From: Candidatus Pristimantibacillus lignocellulolyticus
GTDB taxonomy: Bacteria; Bacillota; Bacilli; Paenibacillales; Paenibacillaceae
Length of the DNA: 64,000 bases
Assembly: GCA_023639215.1 (NCBI GenBank)
Contig: CP097899.1
Span: forward strand, 193,501-257,500
Direction of reading: 5' to 3'
The notes under the pieces were generated by a model. That model was given only the letters and a program-made list of their open reading frames with translations. It was not told the DNA's origin and searched no databases. Shown here piece after piece: positions 32,234-40,400 of the stretch; the first letter of the stretch is position 1, and each line of letters starts with the position of its first letter. The translations under genes and the position numbers were made by a program.

Positions 32234-32368
32234 GTAGATTACTCGGCGGCGAATTTGTCATTCATCGCTTACTCCAGTGCTCATGTACCAATGACGACGT
32301 ACATTCCGCGCTTCGCTTCTCTAGCTTCATGTCATCTTCTTGACACTGATAATCCAATAATTTGAACT
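32234..32368 (+). repeat. Dispersed intergenic repeat, family 2, copy 1
   Basis: About 135 bp homologous to the reverse complement of 43782-43912. Shared blocks in the same order: GTAGATTA-CGGCGGCGAAT, CATCG, TGCTCA-GTACCAA-ACG, and TCATCTTCTTG near the end. It lies upstream of tex. No coding potential is evident. Confidence 0.7.
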
Positions 32369-32450
32369 TATATTGAAATTGTTGTTCATCGTTCTCTTTA
32401 TGCGAACAGAAGCATCCCTATGTTACTGTTAGGAATGCTTCTCATGTTTG

Positions 32451-33101
32451 TTATTTTACGTATGGATTGTTAGCTTTCTCGTAACCGATCGTAGTTTTGG
32501 GACCATGTCCTGAATAAACGATCGTTGCATCGTCAAGCTTGTACAATTTATTTTGAATTGAGTTATATAGATCAACTTCTTTACCACCTGGAAGATCAGT
32601 ACGACCAACAGATGAGCGGAACAAAACATCTCCTGAGAAAATATGTTCGCCACATAAGAAGCTAACACTACCCGGTGAATGACCTGGTGTATGAAGTACT
32701 TTGAATGAATGCCCGATTAATTCCAATACTTGACCTTCGTCTAGTGCAAATTCTGCTGGATCAGTCGATAGCGGCTCTGTTACGTCTTGCCAACGCATCG
32801 AACCATTTTTACGAGGATCAGTTAACCAGTCAGCTTCAAGATCATGAATGTATACTGGACAGTTAGCAAGCTTACGAACTTCATCAACACCGCCCATATG
32901 ATCAAAATGAGCATGAGTTAACAAGATAGCTTCGATATGAACACCTTGAATATTCTCGATTAATCGCTTCGGATTCATACCAGGATCAATAATAATTCCG
33001 CTCTTTTCTCCAGTAGCTTCATCTTGCACCGTTAGTAAATAGCAATTCGTTTGAAGTGGACCTAATGAAAAGCTTTTAATTTGAAATGTTGGTGTAGTCA
33101 T
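32451..33101 (-). CDS. MBL-fold metal hydrolase (YqgX/glyoxalase II-like)
   Basis: A 216-residue metallo-beta-lactamase-fold hydrolase. The metal motif is THAHFDHMGG (HxHxDH, about residues 58-67). The later ligands are in HTPGHSPGS, FSGDVLF and VYSGHG, all present. This length without the C-terminal glutathione-binding domain is typical of Bacillus YqgX, a glyoxalase II-like thioester hydrolase. The frame extends upstream, but GGAGAG stands 8 nt before the ATG at 33101, one base after the stop of the thioredoxin-like gene, so the two are co-translated. The thiol partner is presumably bacillithiol or another thiol. Confidence 0.92.
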   Translation of the reverse strand: MTTPTFQIKSFSLGPLQTNCYLLTVQDEATGEKSGIIIDPGMNPKRLIENIQGVHIEAILLTHAHFDHMGGVDEVRKLANCPVYIHDLEADWLTDPRKNGSMRWQDVTEPLSTDPAEFALDEGQVLELIGHSFKVLHTPGHSPGSVSFLCGEHIFSGDVLFRSSVGRTDLPGGKEVDLYNSIQNKLYKLDDATIVYSGHGPKTTIGYEKANNPYVK

Positions 33102-33102
33102 A

Positions 33103-33669
33103 TTAGACGCTCTCCAATACTTCACGTAATTCAGTAACGATATGAGCTTGGTAACCAGTACCTTCGCCATATTGTGCCATAATATCTGCGCGCACTACTG
33201 CCATACGATCTGCATAATCAGCAGCTTCACGGTCAGGATTAGTCGCTTTGAATTGTGCCATAACTTCTTGCACATGTTTCGGACGTGGACCCCATTGTCC
33301 TAGCACAGCTCCACCAGTATCAGCAATAATAACGATCGGAATAGAGCGACCACCGTATGTTAGAAATTGATCAATCGTATCAAGATGGTCTTCCATAATT
33401 AGGACATCAATTGGAATCCCACTATTTTCAAGTACATTGAACACAACTGGAATATTGCGAACAGCATCGCCACACCAATCTGCCATTACGATTAAGCAAC
33501 GAAGATCGTCTCTGTTATTCAAGGATTCATAAAATGCTTTATCGTCCTCAGAAGGCCATTGGAATTGTTCTTTCCATGAAATAAATTGCTCTTTATTTTT
33601 CGTCATCCCTGCAATAAATTGTTCTGGGCTAATACCATTGCCAATCTTACTAGCTACATTTTTGCTCAT
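33103..33669 (-). CDS. Thioredoxin-fold protein with atypical WCGD motif
   Basis: A 188-residue thioredoxin-family protein. The active-site region reads MADWCGDAVRNIP, so the second Cys of WCxxC is missing and an Asp follows the Gly. GGRSIPIVIIAD supplies the cis-Pro. One Cys only suggests a role in thiol binding, monothiol exchange or sensing rather than disulfide reduction. Similar proteins are common in Bacilli, without a firm function. GAGGT precedes the ATG. It is coupled to the glyoxalase II-like hydrolase, hinting at low-molecular-weight thiol metabolism. Confidence 0.88.
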   Translation of the reverse strand: MSKNVASKIGNGISPEQFIAGMTKNKEQFISWKEQFQWPSEDDKAFYESLNNRDDLRCLIVMADWCGDAVRNIPVVFNVLENSGIPIDVLIMEDHLDTIDQFLTYGGRSIPIVIIADTGGAVLGQWGPRPKHVQEVMAQFKATNPDREAADYADRMAVVRADIMAQYGEGTGYQAHIVTELREVLESV

Positions 33670-33725
33670 TATATATACCTCTTTCCGTATGTATCATTTA
33701 TGAAAATCATTCCACTTAATTATAG

Positions 33726-34334
33726 CTAATTTTTGCGGAATCTGCGAATGTAGAAAATAATAAATGCAATACCACATAATGCAATTAATCCGTAAGCAAT
33801 GTTGGAGTACACATCCATAAATGCAACGATATCTTCCCAACGATCACCAAGCATCGCTCCAAGTGTGACTAGAATTGTATTCCATATTAATGTCCCTAGT
33901 GTCGTAAATAGTAGAAACGGTACCAGCTTCATACCCGACATACCAGCGGGAATAGAAATCAAGCTGCGAATTAGTGGAACCATACGGCATAAGAATACAG
34001 CCCAATTACCATGTTTATCAAACCACGCATCTGCACGCCTGATATCTTCCTTCTTTACTCGTAAATATTTTCCCCATCGATCAATTATTTTTTCTAATCT
34101 CTCAACATCAAGTATTCGACCGATATAATATAAAATAATTGCACCAATAAGTGAACCAAGTGTTGCGATCACGATTACACCAACTGGCGTCATCTCTGTT
34201 TTCGTTGTCATAAATCCACCAAAAGTCAATATTAATTCAGAAGGTATCGGTGGAAAAATATTTTCAAGTGCGATCAAAAACAAAATACCTAAGTAACCAA
34301 ATTGCTCCATAAACTCCGTTATCCAATGTTCCAT
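33726..34334 (-). CDS. DedA-family membrane protein
   Basis: A 202-residue integral membrane protein of the DedA family, to which undecaprenyl phosphate and phospholipid carrier flippases belong. Family marks are FGYLGILFLIALENIFPPIP (residues 8-27), ELILTFGGF, the conserved re-entrant FLCRMVPLIRSLISIPAGMSGM (about 113-134) and the closing helix. The frame has two ATGs; the second (34334) is 6 nt after GGGGG and preferred. Monocistronic or first in a unit with the thioredoxin-like gene 56 bp downstream. Confidence 0.93.
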   Translation of the reverse strand: MEHWITEFMEQFGYLGILFLIALENIFPPIPSELILTFGGFMTTKTEMTPVGVIVIATLGSLIGAIILYYIGRILDVERLEKIIDRWGKYLRVKKEDIRRADAWFDKHGNWAVFLCRMVPLIRSLISIPAGMSGMKLVPFLLFTTLGTLIWNTILVTLGAMLGDRWEDIVAFMDVYSNIAYGLIALCGIAFIIFYIRRFRKN

Positions 34335-34469
34335 TTTCATCCCCCATCAGTTTTATTACTAAACGATATTCTAACACAATTGCGGACATGCATCCAATTT
34401 CATTGTGTGACCAGCCTAAATACATTTGCATATTATGAGTTATGTATTATAGAAGGAGCTGAACTCATA

Positions 34470-34781
34470 ATGAAACACCAAGTTACTAATCACAGCCCTC
34501 AATTACCTACTGCTAGGAAAATACGTAGATCATGCCAAGCAGAGTTATATCGAGCGATTAAACGACTTAAAGTATACATTTCTCCAGAAAAAGTGGAGCA
34601 AGCAGAAACAATCTATTTCAAAAAAGTTGCAAGCAATGCGGTTTGGCTTCATGAACATCGTAGCAATCGAAAGAAACAAATGGAGTGGTGGGAAGAGAAC
34701 GTATGTGACGAACTAGTTGCAGTATTAGAAGTAGATCGTACAGCGTTCGCAAATGCATTTCGTGAAGCTTATGGTAGCTAA
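34470..34781 (+). CDS. Hypothetical basic helical protein
   Basis: A 103-residue protein rich in Arg, Lys and Glu, helical throughout (RKIRRSCQAELYRAIKRLK, VEQAETIYFKKVASNAVW). I do not recognise a family. The frame runs upstream to 34302, but AAGGAG lies 10 nt before the ATG at 34470. A hairpin terminator follows. No membrane segment or signal peptide. Confidence 0.6.
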   Translation: MKHQVTNHSPQLPTARKIRRSCQAELYRAIKRLKVYISPEKVEQAETIYFKKVASNAVWLHEHRSNRKKQMEWWEENVCDELVAVLEVDRTAFANAFREAYGS

Positions 34782-34891
34782 TCCAAAGAAATATTTGTCT
34801 GTGAACACTTCTTACTTAAAATGAGTAAGTAATATTTCATTCTGTATGACTAGTCAAATCACTGTATATCTCTAGGTAATTTGTTAGAAAT

Positions 34892-34936
34892 AAAAATGAG
34901 CGCAGCAACCATAAGGTACTGGGCTCATTTTTTATT
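34892..34936 (+). terminator. Intrinsic terminator
   Basis: AAAAATGAGC pairs with GCTCATTTTT across a 21-nt loop; the T-run follows. Ends the gene at 34470. Confidence 0.75.
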
Positions 34937-35051
34937 ACCTGCATCGCTGAAATTAAGTAAGTCTTATCTCTGTTTCATTGCTATATGCTACGCTAGAAAT
35001 TCCCCGATTAAAGATAATGATTTTCTTTTCCCACCCTCCCCACTTATCAAA

Positions 35052-35250
35052 GCGGAAAGAAATAATCTCTAGTGGAAAAGCGATAGCGGTCGTTTTTGTC
35101 CTCGGATTTATACCGCTAAACAATTACAATAAATCCGAGGCCAACGGCGATTGGAACAGAGATTGGTTCTTGAAGCGGACTCCGATTGGAACAGAGATTG
35201 GTTCTTGGAGCGGTCTCTGATTGGTACAGAGATTGGTTCTTGGAGCGGAC
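35052..35250 (-). repeat. Structured intergenic element, family 1, copy B
   Basis: On the minus strand: three 35-bp repeats (35250-35146) with TTCCAATCGGA, CCGCTCC and AAGAACCAATCTCT; a 12-bp hairpin (35100-35111 with 35129-35140) with a 17-nt loop beginning TG and ending GGT; then GACCGCTATCGCTTTTCCAC; then AGAGATTATTTCTT (35070-35057), complementary to the repeats at 12 of 14 positions. The middle is almost identical to copy C, and the rest of the 34937-35260 gap holds nothing else. Confidence 0.85.
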
Positions 35251-35260
35251 AATAAGTGCT

Positions 35261-35473
35261 TCACTCCAGATCCTGCTCCACAATAATCCCCATCGAATCG
35301 GTAGTCGTCTCATCCACTAGACCATTATGCTCGGTAACATACCCTCCACCAAGTCCTTCGTTGACCATCCTGTCAACATCCATATCATAACTTTCTCGTC
35401 CTTCGTGCTCACCTGTAATTAGATCCACTTCTTGTTTCCTACGTTCTCCATCGTTTGAATAGTTGTCATTCAT
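35261..35473 (-). CDS. Small acidic hypothetical protein
   Basis: A 70-residue acidic, hydrophilic protein (MNDNYSNDGERRKQEVDLIT, then GLGGGYVTEHNGLVDE). I do not recognise it with confidence; a faint likeness to short DUF4025/YozQ-type Bacillus proteins is possible. GAGGAGG lies 8 nt before the ATG at 35473, so the 24-codon extension upstream is not used. No terminator other than the flanking repeat element. Confidence 0.55.
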   Translation of the reverse strand: MNDNYSNDGERRKQEVDLITGEHEGRESYDMDVDRMVNEGLGGGYVTEHNGLVDETTTDSMGIIVEQDLE

Positions 35474-35687
35474 GCATACATCCTCCTCTAAATTCTTCCA
35501 ATTTAATTTGAAATCAAAGTGAATTTCTATCGCTAATTTCTCCAAATTCTAGCTACTTCATGCAGCTGATAAATAGAATCTTTCAAACAACTTTGTAGCT
35601 TAATGGCATGTTTTATAGTTTCTCAGAATAAATAGTGATAGAACGTTCTAATTTTTAAGTAAGTTTGAAGACGGAAGGAGTATTTGT

Positions 35688-36698
35688 GTGAGGCATAAGC
35701 AGAACTCAAATTGGTCGTTTCTATTGATGCGCGGACCTGATCAGTCTGTGAAACAATTTAACGTGACAAAGCGATCTCTTATTGCTACACCAGTCGCTCT
35801 CATAGCTGTAGTGACCAGTTGTGTAGTCGGTCTACAACTGCAAGCCGCTTCCGAACTAAAAAGGATCGAGCAACAGCAATCTTTACTGCAGCAGCGATAC
35901 GATACTATGCTTTCCGAGCATAGCTCGGATATAAATAATAAGGACAGCTATATCAACACATTGCAAACCGAACTTGTTAGCCTTCAACAGAATCAAGCAA
36001 AAATTGATGCAAAACTTATTGAATTGCAAGAGCTTGAAGATCAGCTCCAACAATTTATCCAAACCTATGGGGAAGAAGTTCCTATAAGTTTAGATAGAAG
36101 TATTACCGAAGACGAAGATAACTTACAAGGGCAACAGCAATCTTCCTATCAGATAGCTACGATGGCATATCAAGCCAATGCTCCACTACAAGAAATGAGT
36201 GACTATATCGAGGCGATGGGTATCTCTATGCAACAAACACTACGTCAAGCGAGCAAGGTTCGCGAAGAGGTTGATGCATATCCTAATCTTTGGCCAACTT
36301 CAGCTACGCAAATCACTTCAGGTTTTGGTTATCGAAGTGACCCATTTTCAGGTCAATCACGTTTTCATGCAGGTATTGATATTGCAGGTAAGAAAGGCGA
36401 TACCATTTTTAGCGCTGCAGATGGTGAGGTCATTGAGACGGGATACGACAATCAATATGGCCGCTATATTATCATTTCACACTTACATGATCTGCAAACG
36501 ATATATATGCATCTAGAAACAATCATAGCAAGCGAAGGTGATACCGTCGTTAGGGGTGAAAAAATTGGCTTAATGGGAAATACAGGAAAAAGTACAGGTA
36601 CGCATTTACACTTTCAAATTGTTCAAAAGAATGTACCAGTCTCACCCCTACCCTTTCTCAACAATCAAAAGCATATTAAGGAGGAAAGCAATGTTTAA
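35688..36698 (+). CDS. Membrane-anchored M23 (LytM-type) peptidase with coiled coil
   Basis: A 336-residue protein. It has a short cytoplasmic N-terminus, one transmembrane helix (about residues 30-52), a coiled coil (about 55-125) and a C-terminal M23 metallopeptidase domain. Zinc ligands are in HAGIDIAG (HxxxD) and HLHF (HxH), with the first His-Asp about residues 226-230 and the second near 309-311, so it is likely an active wall endopeptidase. Start is GTG, 8 nt after GGAAGGAG. Its stop overlaps the start of the bactofilin gene by 8 nt. M23 peptidase-bactofilin pairs control local wall cutting and cell shape in other bacteria. Confidence 0.93.
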   Translation: MRHKQNSNWSFLLMRGPDQSVKQFNVTKRSLIATPVALIAVVTSCVVGLQLQAASELKRIEQQQSLLQQRYDTMLSEHSSDINNKDSYINTLQTELVSLQQNQAKIDAKLIELQELEDQLQQFIQTYGEEVPISLDRSITEDEDNLQGQQQSSYQIATMAYQANAPLQEMSDYIEAMGISMQQTLRQASKVREEVDAYPNLWPTSATQITSGFGYRSDPFSGQSRFHAGIDIAGKKGDTIFSAADGEVIETGYDNQYGRYIIISHLHDLQTIYMHLETIIASEGDTVVRGEKIGLMGNTGKSTGTHLHFQIVQKNVPVSPLPFLNNQKHIKEESNV

Positions 36699-37122
36699 AG
36701 AAACTAAGCGTCTAACGGCAACCGATACTTTAATCGGGCAAGGAACGATCTTTGAAGGAAGTATTCAGACAGAGGCTAATCTTCGGATTGAAGGTGAATT
36801 TCACGGGGATATTACGTCGCAAAGTGAAATCATTATTGGAGAATACGGAGTAGCTAAGGCGGAAATTAAATGCTTGAATCTAACGATTGCAGGTCAATTA
36901 CAAGGAGATGTAACGGTTACTGGCAGACTCATTATTACACCATCTGGCCAGCTAGTCGGCAATGCGATCGTGCAATCTATTATCGTACAAGAAGGTGCTA
37001 ACTTTAACGGAGAATGTAAGATGATTGGCGCTACAAACAAAGTTAGTACTGCAGATGTGGAATCAATTAATAAAAATCTTGACAACAAAGCCGAAAATCG
37101 TAAAGCGAAGCAAGCAGGTTAA
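36691..37122 (+). CDS. Bactofilin-family cytoskeletal protein
   Basis: A 143-residue protein with a central right-handed beta-helix of bactofilins: TLIGQGTIFEGSIQTEANLR, IEGEFHGDI, AEIKCLNLTIAGQLQGDVT and GNAIVQSIIVQ. Short polar ends flank it. Bactofilins polymerise without nucleotides and recruit wall enzymes. The start ATG at 36691 follows AAGGAGG and overlaps the M23 gene, so both are translated together. A strong terminator follows. Confidence 0.93.
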   Translation: MFKETKRLTATDTLIGQGTIFEGSIQTEANLRIEGEFHGDITSQSEIIIGEYGVAKAEIKCLNLTIAGQLQGDVTVTGRLIITPSGQLVGNAIVQSIIVQEGANFNGECKMIGATNKVSTADVESINKNLDNKAENRKAKQAG

Positions 37123-37166
37123 TTCCATCAATGACACCATGATGTCTACATACATCGTCAACAATA

Positions 37167-37215
37167 AACAAGGTATTGAGAGCTATTAGATTGGCTCCCA
37201 ATACCTTGTTTTGAT
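37167..37215 (+). terminator. Intrinsic terminator of the M23-bactofilin operon
   Basis: A 12-bp stem AACAAGGTATTG/CAATACCTTGTT followed by TTTT. Confidence 0.85.
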
Positions 37216-37300
37216 TTGGTACGATTATATTATTAATCGATTTATTCCACACACATGATCCTGCAAGCGTAAGGATTTAGGGATTCCCATTATAATTATA

Positions 37301-37347
37301 AAAAAATAAGCTGTAGTCAAACTAATTTTACTAGTTTGGCTACAGCT
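37301..37347 (-). terminator. Intrinsic terminator of gltB
   Basis: A 16-bp stem (37309-37324 with 37332-37347, one mismatch) followed on the minus strand by TTTTTT. Confidence 0.88.
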
Positions 37348-37414
37348 CCGAAATTACCACGATATTACTGAGATGATTTATCCCTTAAGCATCGCAATTC
37401 CACAGTTAGCAATT

Positions 37415-40400
37415 TTACTTCACAGCTAGTAGTAATTCTTTTTTACTTGATTCAAAAGCAACTAGCAATGCATCCTCACCAGCATGACCCTCTTGCTGTG
37501 CAGATTTAATATGTTGTAGCATTTTTTTGTAATCTTTCGGAATGACTTTAACAAAGTTTTTCAACTCTGCATTAAGATCACCTAGAATACGAGAAGCTAC
37601 TTCACTTTCCGTGTAGATGACATGCTTCTGTAACATTGAACGAAGTTCTTCAACATCTTCATGCTCTTCGATATGCTCAAGAAGAATCATTTCTAGATTG
37701 CTGCGACCCAGTAATAGTCGGTCTGGATCGTATACGTAAGCTACGCCACCAGACATACCAGCACCAAAGTTACGTCCTGTTTCACCGAGAACAACTACAC
37801 GTCCACCAGTCATATACTCACAACCATGGTCACCCACGCCTTCAACGACAACATTAGCGCCTGAGTTTCTAACTGCGAATCGTTCGCCAGCTATACCGCG
37901 AATATATGCTTCTCCACCAGTTGCACCGTATAACACAGTATTACCAGTAATAACATTTTCTTCAGCAACAAATGTAGAACGTTTTGATGGAGATACGATA
38001 ATTTTACCACCTGATAGTCCTTTACCGAAGTAATCATTCGTATCACCCTCAACGGAAAGTGTAATTCCTTTCGGAACAAATGCACCGAATGATTGGCCAG
38101 CTGTACCGACAAATTGATACCAGATTGTATCTTCAGGAAGTCCTTTTGCACCATAGCGACTTGTAACCTCATAACCAAGCGTTGTTCCAACAACACGGTC
38201 AGTGTTCAAGATCGGGAACGTCCCACGAACTTGTTCACCATTCTCAAGTGCCGCTGTTGCATTGGGAATAAGTTCTCTAGCATCAAGTGAAAGCTCCAGT
38301 CCATGATTTTGCTGCTTAGAATTGTAACGAGTAGAACCTTCAGCAGGCTCTTGCTCATGTAGAATCGCAGATAGATCAAGACCTTTAGTTTTCAAATGAT
38401 CAGCAAGTACTTTTGTTTGAAGACGGTCTACACGACCAACCATATCTTGAACGTTACGGAAACCAAGCTCAGCCATAATTTCACGTAATTCCTCAGCAAT
38501 AAAACGCAGGTAGTTTACGATATGAGATGGATCGCCCGTGAACTTTTTACGAAGCTCAGGGTTTTGTGTAGCTACACCAACTGGACAAGTATCTAATTGA
38601 CATACGCGCATCATAACGCAACCTAGAACAACTAGTGGTGCTGTTGAAAAGCCAAATTCTTCTGCGCCAAGTAATGCAGCAATAGCAACATCACGACCAT
38701 TCATCATTTTACCATCGGACTCAAGTACAATACGATCACGCAAATTATTCAGCATCAACGTTTGATGTGTTTCTGCAAGACCGAGCTCCCATGGAAGACC
38801 AGCATGACGAATAGATCCGATAGGTGAAGCACCCGTACCACCATCATAACCACTGATCATAATTAGATCAGCGCGACCTTTTGCTACACCCGCTGCTATC
38901 GTTCCAACACCTGCACCAGATACTAGCTTCACACTAATTCGAGCACGAGGGTTAGCATTTTTTAAGTCATGAATTAATTCAGCCAAATCCTCAATCGAAT
39001 AAATATCATGATGTGGTGGAGGTGAGATTAGACCAACACCTGGAGTAGAACCACGAACTTCTGCAACCCAAGGATATACTTTCTGACCTGGTAGTTGACC
39101 GCCTTCACCTGGCTTAGCACCTTGTGCCATCTTAATTTGAATCTCATCTGCGTTAACGAGGTAATGACTCGTTACACCGAATCGACCAGATGCTACTTGT
39201 TTAATTGCACTACGACGTAGATCACCGTTTTCGTCAGCAACGAAACGTGATGGATGCTCTCCGCCTTCACCAGTATTAGATTTACCACCTAGACGGTTCA
39301 TTGCAATTGCTAAGCTTTCATGAGCTTCTTGGCTAATAGAACCGTATGACATTGCACCTGTTTTGAAACGTTTCACGATAGAATCAACAGATTCAACTTC
39401 TTCAATTGGAATTGATTGGCCATCTGTTTTGAAGTCGATTAGAGAACGTAACATTAGATGTTTTTTGTTCTCACCTTGAACTAGGGTAGAGAACTTTTTA
39501 TATAATTTATAGTCGTTGTTACGAGCTGATGTTTGCAGTGTATGAATCGTTTGTGGAGTAAGTAGATGATCTTCACCATCACGTCTCCATTGATATTCAC
39601 CACCAGAGTCAAGTTCACTTTCAGCACCTTCTTGTGCTGCGAATCCACGATCATGTGAATTTTGCGCATCTTTAGCGATTTGCTCAAGATCAATACCGCC
39701 AATTCTAGATGGTGTCCAGGTGAAATATTTCTCGATCAAACTTTCTTGTAATCCAACTGCTTCAAAAATTTGTGCACCACGATAAGACTGAATAGTAGAG
39801 ATACCCATTTTGGATAAAACTTTAACTACACCTTTAGTCGCTGCCTTAATGTAGTTCTTAACTGCTTTATCATAAGTTACGCCGCGCATCGTGCCATTGG
39901 CAACCATATCTTCAAATGTTTCATATACAAGATAAGGGTTAATGACGTTAACACCGTATCCAAGTAATAATGCAAAATGATGCACTTCTCTTGGTTCACC
40001 TGATTCAAGTAAGATCGACACTTTGGTACGAGTACCTGTACGAATAAGATGATGGTGCAAAGAAGAAACAGCAAGTAATGCTGGAATTGCAGCATTTTCT
40101 TGGTTGACACCACGGTCAGAAAGGATGATCAAGTTATGACCTTTCTCAATTACACGATCTGCCGCTGCGAACATTTCATCCAAAGCGGTCTCAATACCAG
40201 TAGCACCGCTACCAGCTGGGAAGAACATCGGAATAGTTATTGCTTTGAATCCTTCACGTCGAATATGACGAAGCTTTGCAAATTGCTCATTAGACAAGAA
40301 TGGCGTATCTAACTTTACATGTCGGCAGCTTTCTGGTTCTGGATTCAATAAATTACGCTCTGGTCCAATTGTCGTAATAGTCGAAGTAACGAGTTCCTCA

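Noticed and set aside
35640..35649. LexA (SOS) box at AGAACGTTCT upstream of the M23 gene
   Set aside because: The palindrome lacks the 4-bp centre of the Bacillus LexA consensus CGAAC-N4-GTTCG, so it is probably chance.
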